Position numbers and translations under genes: made by a program
In this document: in pieces, positions 1-5,889 of the stretch
Layout: the number at the start of each line of letters is the position of its first letter
How positions within the stretch are numbered: the first letter of the stretch is position 1
Source of the DNA: Allobrachymonas sp.
GTDB taxonomy: Bacteria > Pseudomonadota > Gammaproteobacteria > Burkholderiales > Burkholderiaceae_C
NCBI GenBank assembly: GCA_018054915.1
Contig: JAGPIR010000088.1
Location: 1-5,889, forward strand
DNA length: 5,889 bases
Reading direction: 5' to 3'
Notes under the pieces: model-generated
Databases searched by the model: none
What the model saw: only the letters and a program-made list of their open reading frames with translations
What the model was told of the DNA's origin: nothing

Positions 1-1101
1 CTCTTTGTCTGTAAAGGAAGCCCTGGCCGTACTAACTGGGTCCCTGACCCTGTTGACTTTTGTATCGCGCAAGACATGGTTGCAGTGAGAGCCGATACCC
101 GAAAGGTGTATCCAAAGTACCTATTTGCCGCTTTGCGCTCGGAAGTGGTTCGGTCTCAGATTGACAACATGCATGTCGGAACAATGATTCCGCATTTCAA
201 AAAGGGCGACTTCGATAAATTGCTTATCCCGATGTTGGATGAGCAAGCTCAGGTGGCGGTGGGAGACTTCTATTTCACATTGTCTGAACGCATCACCCTG
301 CTGCGCGAAACCAACGCCACCCTCGAAGCCATCGCCCAGGCGCTGTTCAAGTCGTGGTTTGTCGATTTCGACCCCGTGCGCGCCAAGATGGAAGGCCGCG
401 CCCCCGAAGGCATGGACGAGGCCACGGCGGCGCTGTTTCCGGATGCACTGGAAGAAACGGAGTTGGGGCCGATGCCGAGGGGGTGGCGGGTTGGCTGTGT
501 AGATGATCTTTGTTCAGTCATCACGAACGGCGGCACCCCAAGTCGCTCCAAAGCCCAGTTTTGGACTGGAGGCACCATTCCTTGGTTCAAGACGGGGGAA
601 TTTTCAGACGGTTTTTTGCTCCAGCCCAATGAATTCATTACGAAAGAGGCACTTGAAGGCTCATCGGTCAAAGTTTTACCCAAAGATGCCGTACTGATGG
701 CTATTTACGCTGCACCTACGGTCGGGCGCCTTGGGGTATTGACTGAACCAGCCACATTCAATCAAGCATGTACAGGGATGGTTGCAAAAGTGGATGTTGG
801 TCCGTGGTTTCTCTACTGGACACTGTTCTTCGGGCGTGAATGGTTCAACAGTCGCGCAAATGGTGCAGCCCAACAAAATATTTCTAAGGCGATTGTTTCG
901 GCATACCGAGTAGTTATCCCACACGATGTGATCCTTCTAGCATTTAATGACGTGGCGTCGTCAATTCACAATAGGGTTCGTGAAAATGCGGAGCAAGCCC
1001 AAACCCTCGCCACCCTCCGCGACACGCTGCTGCCCCGCCTGATTTCCGGCCAGTTGAGCATTTCGGATACTGGGTTACAAATTGAAGAAGCGATCGTATG
1101 A
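1..1101 (+). CDS. hsdS: Type I restriction-modification specificity subunit HsdS, 5'-truncated by the window edge
   Basis: HsdS is the DNA-recognition subunit of a type I restriction-modification enzyme. Its two target-recognition domains (TRDs) each read half of a bipartite site, and helical spacers bind HsdM and HsdR. The frame is open from base 1, so the ATG at 76 is internal; 366 codons are visible and roughly 60-90 N-terminal residues are probably missing. In window codons, the end of TRD1 shows GTMIPHFKKGDF near 60-71. The central conserved helix and linker run from about 81 to 160, with TNATLEAIAQALFKSWF at 104-120 and VDFDPVRAKMEGR after it. TRD2 opens with GW (161-162), GGTPSR (177-182) and GGTIPWFKTGE (190-200). 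It closes with GAAQQNISK (288-296). The C-terminal helix carries LATLRDTLLPRLISGQLS (336-353). The linker and C-terminal motifs are very typical of HsdS. The gene ends in an ATGA overlap with the next gene. The recognition sequence cannot be read from the protein. Confidence 0.95.
   Translation, partial: LFVCKGSPGRTNWVPDPVDFCIAQDMVAVRADTRKVYPKYLFAALRSEVVRSQIDNMHVGTMIPHFKKGDFDKLLIPMLDEQAQVAVGDFYFTLSERITLLRETNATLEAIAQALFKSWFVDFDPVRAKMEGRAPEGMDEATAALFPDALEETELGPMPRGWRVGCVDDLCSVITNGGTPSRSKAQFWTGGTIPWFKTGEFSDGFLLQPNEFITKEALEGSSVKVLPKDAVLMAIYAAPTVGRLGVLTEPATFNQACTGMVAKVDVGPWFLYWTLFFGREWFNSRANGAAQQNISKAIVSAYRVVIPHDVILLAFNDVASSIHNRVRENAEQAQTLATLRDTLLPRLISGQLSISDTGLQIEEAIV
1084..1101 (+). promoter_or_regulatory. 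Translational-coupling junction: weak ribosome binding site plus ATGA stop/start overlap
   Basis: The start codon of the AlbA_2-family gene (1098-1100) overlaps the hsdS stop TGA (1099-1101) as ATGA. A purine-rich GAAGAAG at 1084-1090 sits seven bases before the ATG and could act as a modest Shine-Dalgarno site. The overlap implies one mRNA and termination-reinitiation, so the middle protein should be made in proportion to HsdS. It also supports this ATG as the true start: the first recognisable domain residues begin about 25 codons later, and no separate promoter is evident. Confidence 0.6.
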
Positions 1102-2822
1102 GCATCCCAAACACATTAGCCATCCATAGGCTGCTCAATGCCCTTGAGCAGCAAACAGCCGACGACCTAGAAAGCCAGTTTCTCGACTTTAAGCCGTGGC
1201 AGGGACCGAAGGAGGATTTACGCGTCGCATGTGAATACGCGGCGTGTTTCGCCAATGCGAATGGGGGCGTGGTGATTTTTGGGGTTTCAGATAAAAAACG
1301 AGGGCGGGCGCAGGCAATTCACGGTGTGAAGGGTTACGACATTGATGTATTTCGCCGGGGCATTTACGACGGCACATCGCCTGGAATTGATGCAGAGGTA
1401 TCAGAAATCGTCGTGCCGGAAGGAACTGGTAAGCTCCTAGTGGTTCGGGTCGGCGAGGGGCGACAGAAGCCGTATGGCACAGCGGCAGGGGTGTTTAAGC
1501 AGCGGGTTGGCAAGAACTGCATGCCGCTCGACCCTACTGTCTTCCAGCGTGCGCAGATTGCGACTGCTGCAGTGGATTGGAGCGGTGCGCCTGCCTTGGG
1601 TGTCAGCGTCGATGATCTCGACCCCTTGCAGATAGAACGGGCGCGACAGATTCTACGTAGCAAGAACCCGTCTTCCGGTTTGATCGAGCTAGACACGCTA
1701 TCTTTCCTTGAAGGGCTGGAGGCTTTGCGAGGCGGGAAAGTGACTCATACTGGCATGTTGCTGTTTGCACGTCGTGAGGTATTGTCACGGCATTGCCCGC
1801 AGGCACAGTTCCACTATGTTTTTCACGATAACGAAACGACCGTTGCACGAAATGACCTTGAACGCCTGCCGTTGCTGGAGGCTGTCGAACGGATTGAGTT
1901 GATATTCTCCGGCCCGATGAACCCTGAGAAGGAGATCGAGATTGGCCTATTCAAACTACGTATACCCCAGTTTCCGATTGAGGGGGTTCGCGAAGCAGTC
2001 TTGAATGCCTTGACGCACCGTGACTATCAACATCCTGGCGAGGTCCTGGTGCGGCACTCATCCGGGGAACTTGTGGTGACCAGTCCTGGTGGATTTGTGG
2101 ATGGCATTACTCCGGAAAACATTTTGCGGCATGAGGCTGTGCCAAGAAACCGTACGCTTGCAAATGCGTTGGTGAAATTGCGGCTGGTGGAGTCTTCCGG
2201 TATTGGCAGGCGACGCATTTTCCGTTCTGCACTGGTCTATGGAAAACGAAGACCTGAATATACGACTGACGGCTTCTCTGTGACGTTGCGGATATTCAAT
2301 CAAGGCGCGCATGAGGCGTTGGCACGGCTGATTGCACGGCTCGATGCCGAAGGCGCAGAGGTCGGATTGGATCAGTTACTGATTCTTGATGCATTACGCG
2401 GTCAAGACTTCATAGATACAGCAGAGGCTGCCGTTGTGCTGCAACTAACACGAGAAGATGCGCGGCGGATACTGGATGGGATGTGCCAGCCTCCGCTAAG
2501 CCTGATCGAGCGTAAAGGACATACCGCATCAGCAACGTTTCACCTGGCAAAAGGCATTGCAAAGGAACTAAAGGGCAAGGCGGCCTATACCAAGACGCGA
2601 GGACTAAATCCGGTACGTTACGCGGAAATGGTCCGTGAATATCTGAAAGATCACCAGCAAATAGGAAATAAAGAATTACGGGATCTCCTTGGGTTGGGCG
2701 ATTCGGCATCTGCAAGCGTTGAGGCTTCGCGCTTGCTAAAGAAGTGGTGCCAATCGGATGGATTTTTGGAGCGTCACGGAGGCGGAAGCAAAGTCTTTTA
2801 TACCCGTCGCAAAGTTGTTTAG
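1098..2822 (+). CDS. AlbA_2 (Schlafen-like) and GHKL-type ATP-binding protein with C-terminal winged-helix region, in the hsd operon
   Basis: This 574-residue protein has the architecture annotated as 'ATP-binding protein' or 'predicted transcriptional regulator' (COG2865-like). The N-terminal AlbA_2/Schlafen domain, about residues 20-155, shows E25...LDFK (29-32), FANANGGVVIFGVSD (51-65) and VFKQRVGKNC later on. The central HATPase_c_4-type domain, about 285-395, shows an N-box-like VREAVLNALTHRDY (297-310) with E299 and N303, then SPGG (329-332), PRNRTLANAL (349-358) and SSGIGRRR (366-373). Two helical segments, about 424-487 and 505-572, resemble winged helix-turn-helix modules; this is from pattern only. 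No signal peptide or membrane segment is seen, so it should be cytoplasmic. Similar genes interrupt hsd loci in other bacteria (the 'R-linked ORFs' of Campylobacter hsd loci are the known precedent for inserted genes), but their role is not settled. It could regulate the locus or be an added defence effector. GC content is lower than in hsdR, suggesting separate origin. Family assignment is firm; function is not. Confidence 0.88.
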   Translation: MSIPNTLAIHRLLNALEQQTADDLESQFLDFKPWQGPKEDLRVACEYAACFANANGGVVIFGVSDKKRGRAQAIHGVKGYDIDVFRRGIYDGTSPGIDAEVSEIVVPEGTGKLLVVRVGEGRQKPYGTAAGVFKQRVGKNCMPLDPTVFQRAQIATAAVDWSGAPALGVSVDDLDPLQIERARQILRSKNPSSGLIELDTLSFLEGLEALRGGKVTHTGMLLFARREVLSRHCPQAQFHYVFHDNETTVARNDLERLPLLEAVERIELIFSGPMNPEKEIEIGLFKLRIPQFPIEGVREAVLNALTHRDYQHPGEVLVRHSSGELVVTSPGGFVDGITPENILRHEAVPRNRTLANALVKLRLVESSGIGRRRIFRSALVYGKRRPEYTTDGFSVTLRIFNQGAHEALARLIARLDAEGAEVGLDQLLILDALRGQDFIDTAEAAVVLQLTREDARRILDGMCQPPLSLIERKGHTASATFHLAKGIAKELKGKAAYTKTRGLNPVRYAEMVREYLKDHQQIGNKELRDLLGLGDSASASVEASRLLKKWCQSDGFLERHGGGSKVFYTRRKVV

Positions 2823-2910
2823 CATTCGTTTAACAAACGTATTTCTGGGGAGTTTAATTTTTGAAAACCATTTAAAAACAATAAGATAGCTGATTAGCAA
2901 TGCTAAACAA
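2815..2910. repeat. Perfect 12-bp inverted repeat bracketing a 72-bp AT-rich intergenic core
   Basis: The left arm TTGTTTAGCATT (2815-2826) is the exact reverse complement of the right arm AATGCTAAACAA (2899-2910); pairing stops on both sides of the arms. The left arm contains the last sense codon and TAG stop of the preceding gene. The right arm ends 15 bases before the hsdR ATG. The core (2827-2898) is about 29% GC by hand count and contains a smaller hairpin, CGTTT-AAC-AAACG (2827-2839). No T-tract follows either stem, so an intrinsic terminator is unlikely. In read-through mRNA the arms could form a long-range stem next to the hsdR initiation region. As DNA they could be an operator or the remnant termini of a small inserted element. 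The repeat itself is directly seen; its role is unknown. Confidence 0.75.
2861..2887 (+). promoter_or_regulatory. Candidate sigma70-type promoter for hsdR
   Basis: In the AT-rich gap, TTGAAA (2861-2866) matches five of six -35 consensus bases and TAAGAT (2882-2887) matches four of six -10 bases. The spacing is 15 bp, shorter than the preferred 17. Transcription would begin around 2893-2896, just before the right arm of the inverted repeat and about 30 bases before the hsdR ATG. AT-rich DNA gives such matches by chance, so this is tentative. It would allow hsdR to be expressed separately from hsdS and its coupled neighbour. Confidence 0.3.
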
Positions 2911-2925
2911 GATGTGAAAACACCC

Positions 2926-5889
2926 ATGACAATGACCGAATCCCAACTCGAACAAGAAACCCTGGCTTGGCTGGCCGAGTTGGGCTATGCGGTGCATTTC
3001 GGCCCGGACATTGCCCACGACGGCGCCAAGCCCGAGCGGGCCAGCTACCGTCAGGCGGTGTTGCCATTTCGCCTGCGCGAGGCCATCCGGCGCCTGAACC
3101 CGGATATTCCAACCGCCGCGCGGGAAGACGCCTTGCAGCGGGTGCTGGACTTGGGCGTCCCGGCCCAGTTGTCGGCCAACCGCGCATTCCACAAACTGCT
3201 GGTGGCGGGCGTGCCGGTGCAGTACCAGCGCGACGGCGAAACCGTGGGCGATTTTGTGCGCCTGGCCGATTGGACGGACCCCAGTCGCAACGAATGCTGG
3301 GCGGTCAACCAGTTCACGATCAAGGGGCCGCACCATACCCGCCGGCCCGACATCGTGCTGTTTGTCAACGGCTTGCCGCTGGTGCTGATCGAGCTGAAAA
3401 ACCCCGCCGACGAGGCCGCCGATATTTGGAAGGCCTACGACCAGATTCAGACCTACAAGGAACAGATTCCCGACCTGTTCCCCTACAACGGGTTGCTGGT
3501 GATTTCAGACGGCAGCGAGGCCCGCCTGGGCAGCCTGTCGGCCAACGCCGAGCGTTTCATGCAGTGGCGCACCATCGACGGGGTGAACCTGGACCCGCTG
3601 GGTGCATTCAACGAGCTGCAAACGCTGGTGCAGGGCGTGCTGGCGCCGCCGGTGCTGCTGGATTATTTACGTGGCTTTGTGCTGTTTGAGGACGATGGCC
3701 GCCTGGTCAAGAAGATTGCCGGCTACCACCAGTACCACGCGGTGCGCGCCGCCATGGCGCATGTGGTGGCAGCTTCACGGCCCGACAGCCCGGCCCAGAT
3801 ACAGGGTAAGGGCGGGGTGGTGTGGCATACGCAGGGCAGCGGAAAAAGCATCACCATGACCTGTTTCGCCGCCCGGGTGATGCAGGAACCGGCCATGCAA
3901 AACCCGACCGTGGTGATGATTACCGACCGCAACGACCTGGACGGCCAGTTATTCGGTGTCTTCAGTCTGGCGCAAGACCTGCTGCGTGAACAGCCGGTGC
4001 AGGCCACGACCCGGCAGGAATTGCGGCAGTTGCTGGCGAACCGGCCATCGGGCGGCATTGTGTTTGCCACGATCCAGAAGTTCATGCCCGGTGAAGACGA
4101 GGACATGTTCCCGGTGCTTTCTGACCGGCACAACATCGTGGTGATTGCCGACGAGGCCCACCGCACGCAATACGGCTTTGCCGCCACCCTCAAGACCCGC
4201 AAGCCCCGGGCGGCGGTTTCGAGCGCGGTGCTGACCGCAGACGGCGGACGCACGGCACCCCCGCCCGGCGTGCATTTTGCGCCCCCCGAATACGCCGCCA
4301 GCTACCAGGCTGGTTACGCCCAGCATTTGCGCGATGCGCTGCCCCATGCCACGTTTGTGGCCTTTACCGGCACGCCGGTGAGCAGCACCGACCGCGACAC
4401 CCGCGCGGTGTTTGGCGACTACATCCATGTTTACGACATGCAGCAGGCGCGCGAAGACGGCGCCACCGTTGCCATTTACTACGAAAGCCGCCTGGCCAAG
4501 CTCAAACTCAAGGACGGCGAATTGCCCCAGATCGACGACGAGGTGGACGAGCTGGCCGAAGACGAAGAGGAGAGCACCCAGGCCCGGTTGAAGTCGAAGT
4601 GGGCCGCGCTGGAAAAGCTCATCGGCGCGCAGCCCCGCGTGCAGAATGTGGCCGCCGATCTGGTGGCGCATTTCGAGGCGCGCAACCAGGCGCAGGACGG
4701 CAAGGCGATGGCCGTGGCCATGAGCCGCGAAATCTGCGTGCATCTGTACGACGAAATCGTCAAACTGCGCCCCGAGTGGCACAGTCCAGACCCCGAGCAG
4801 GGGGCGATCAAGATCGTCATGACCGGCAGCGCCAGCGACAAGGCTTTGCTGCGCCCCCACATTTACAGCGCCCAGGTCAAGAAACGGCTGGAACAGCGTT
4901 TCAAGGACCCGGCCGACCCGCTGAAGCTGGTGATCGTGCGCGACATGTGGCTCACCGGCTTTGACGCCCCCTGCGTCCACACCATGTACGTGGATAAACC
5001 GATGAAAGGTCATAACCTGATGCAGGCCATCGCCCGGGTCAACCGGGTGTTCAAGGACAAGCAGGGCGGGCTGGTGGTGGACTACATCGGCATCGGCAAC
5101 GAGCTCAAGGCCGCGATGAAGGAATACACGGCCAGCAAGGGCCGTGGCCGCCCGGCGGTGGATGCCCGCGAGGCGCTGTCTGTTTTGCTGGAAAAGCTCG
5201 ACGTGCTGCGCAGCATGCTGCATGGCTTTGATTACAGCGGCTTCAAAACCGGCGGCCATAAGACGCTGGCCGGTGCGGCCAACCATGTGCTGGGGCTGCC
5301 GTCACAAACGAAAGACAAGAACGGGCAGCCGGTGCGCGACGGCAAGAAGCGGTTTGCCGATGCGGCGCTGGCCATGAGCCACGCCTTCAGCCTGTGCTGC
5401 ACGCTGGACGAGGCCAAGGCGCTGCGAGACGAGGTGGCATTCATGCAGGCGGTCAAGGTCATCCTGACCAAGCGCGACATTACCGCCCGCAAGCAAACCG
5501 ACGAGCAGCGCGAAACCGCCATCCGGCAAATCATCAGCCAAGCGGTGGTCAGCGAGTCGGTGGTGGACATTTTCGACGCCGTGGGGCTGGAAAAGCCCAA
5601 TATCGGCCTGCTCGATGAAGACTTTCTGGCCCAGGTGAAAAACCTGCCCGAGAAGAACCTGGCCGTGGAACTGCTGCAACGGCTGCTCGAAGGGGAAGTG
5701 AAATCCAAATTTGCCACCAACGTGGTGCAGCAAAAGAAGTTCAGCGAGCTGTTGACCAACGTCATCACCCGTTACCAGAACCGCAGCATCGAGACCGCGC
5801 AGGTGATGGAAGAGCTGGTGGAGATGGCCCGCAAGTTCCGCCAGGCGGCCAGCCGCGGCGAGCAGCTGGGCCTGAGCGACGATGAGGTG
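2926..5889 (+). CDS. hsdR: Type I restriction endonuclease motor subunit HsdR, 3'-truncated by the window edge
   Basis: HsdR drives ATP-dependent DNA translocation and double-strand cleavage in the type I complex with HsdM and HsdS. The frame is open for 988 codons to the window end; family members are usually about 1,000-1,100 residues, so only a C-terminal tail is missing. The nuclease domain shows RRPD (139-142), ELK (156-158) and QIQTY (173-177), giving an intact PD-ExK site with its QxxxY motif. KKIAGYHQYHAV precedes the motor. The superfamily 2 motifs are Walker A TQGSGKS (302-308), TDRNDLDGQL (333-342), DEAH (409-412), FTGTP (480-484), MAVAMSR (595-601), VMTGSASD (631-638), MWLTGFDAP (674-682) and QAIARVNR (700-707). 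The remainder is the helical C-terminal region. ATG 2926 was chosen because the protein then begins MTMTESQLEQ, typical of HsdR. ATG 2932 and GTG 2914 are in-frame alternatives and none has a strong Shine-Dalgarno site. There is no frameshift or lost catalytic residue, so the enzyme looks functional. Confidence 0.96.
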   Translation, partial: MTMTESQLEQETLAWLAELGYAVHFGPDIAHDGAKPERASYRQAVLPFRLREAIRRLNPDIPTAAREDALQRVLDLGVPAQLSANRAFHKLLVAGVPVQYQRDGETVGDFVRLADWTDPSRNECWAVNQFTIKGPHHTRRPDIVLFVNGLPLVLIELKNPADEAADIWKAYDQIQTYKEQIPDLFPYNGLLVISDGSEARLGSLSANAERFMQWRTIDGVNLDPLGAFNELQTLVQGVLAPPVLLDYLRGFVLFEDDGRLVKKIAGYHQYHAVRAAMAHVVAASRPDSPAQIQGKGGVVWHTQGSGKSITMTCFAARVMQEPAMQNPTVVMITDRNDLDGQLFGVFSLAQDLLREQPVQATTRQELRQLLANRPSGGIVFATIQKFMPGEDEDMFPVLSDRHNIVVIADEAHRTQYGFAATLKTRKPRAAVSSAVLTADGGRTAPPPGVHFAPPEYAASYQAGYAQHLRDALPHATFVAFTGTPVSSTDRDTRAVFGDYIHVYDMQQAREDGATVAIYYESRLAKLKLKDGELPQIDDEVDELAEDEEESTQARLKSKWAALEKLIGAQPRVQNVAADLVAHFEARNQAQDGKAMAVAMSREICVHLYDEIVKLRPEWHSPDPEQGAIKIVMTGSASDKALLRPHIYSAQVKKRLEQRFKDPADPLKLVIVRDMWLTGFDAPCVHTMYVDKPMKGHNLMQAIARVNRVFKDKQGGLVVDYIGIGNELKAAMKEYTASKGRGRPAVDAREALSVLLEKLDVLRSMLHGFDYSGFKTGGHKTLAGAANHVLGLPSQTKDKNGQPVRDGKKRFADAALAMSHAFSLCCTLDEAKALRDEVAFMQAVKVILTKRDITARKQTDEQRETAIRQIISQAVVSESVVDIFDAVGLEKPNIGLLDEDFLAQVKNLPEKNLAVELLQRLLEGEVKSKFATNVVQQKKFSELLTNVITRYQNRSIETAQVMEELVEMARKFRQAASRGEQLGLSDDEV

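Noticed and set aside
76..78. ATG at 76 as the start of hsdS
   Set aside because: The same frame is open back to base 1 and encodes typical TRD sequence (GRTNWVPDPVDF) upstream of it, so the gene begins outside the window.
2827..2839. Hairpin CGTTT-AAC-AAACG as an intrinsic terminator after the middle gene
   Set aside because: The stem is only five base pairs, AT-rich and not followed by a T-run, so termination is not supported.
2815..2910. Integron attC recombination site
   Set aside because: GTTTAAC at 2828-2834 fits RYYYAAC, but no matching GTTRRRY partner lies at the other end and the arms do not follow attC layout. No integrase is visible either.
2967..3689. Open frame on the + strand (240 codons) within the 5' part of hsdR
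   Set aside because: It is out of frame with hsdR, is Arg/Gly/Ala/Pro-rich and has no domain. The true HsdR frame, beginning at 2926, is open throughout.
3949..5286. Long open frame on the - strand (445 codons), opposite hsdR
   Set aside because: It is a shadow of high-GC hsdR codon usage. Its translation has a skewed His/Gly/Val/Ala composition and no recognisable domain, while the + strand frame carries all the HsdR motifs.

Overview
This window holds most of a type I restriction-modification (hsd) locus, all on the + strand, in the order hsdS (5' end cut off) - an AlbA_2/Schlafen-GHKL protein - hsdR (3' end cut off). hsdM is not visible; it probably lies upstream of hsdS. The high GC of the conserved parts (about 62-75% in hand-counted 60-base blocks) and the style of the Hsd proteins suggest a proteobacterium, most likely beta or gamma. 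This is an impression only, because no taxonomic marker is present.

Region by region: 1-1101 is the specificity subunit from the middle of its first target-recognition domain (TRD) to its stop. Its two TRD regions are clearly less GC-rich than its conserved spacer, the usual signature of TRD exchange. 1098-2822 is a 574-residue protein that shares an ATGA overlap with hsdS. It has an N-terminal AlbA_2 (Schlafen-like) domain, a HATPase_c_4/GHKL-type ATP-binding domain and a C-terminal part that looks like winged-helix DNA-binding modules. 2823-2925 is a short, very AT-rich gap. A perfect 12-bp inverted repeat brackets its core: the left arm contains the stop codon of the middle gene and the right arm lies just upstream of the hsdR start. 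2926-5889 is hsdR, 988 codons with no stop. It has an intact PD-ExK nuclease site and a full set of superfamily 2 translocase motifs.

How they work together: HsdS (with HsdM) chooses the DNA target and HsdR translocates DNA and cuts. The middle gene is tied translationally to hsdS, so it is probably a regulator or an accessory defence effector of the system. Its Schlafen-like fold keeps three acidic residues at spacings resembling those of the Schlafen nuclease site. That protein and the inverted repeat downstream of it are the least ordinary parts of the window.
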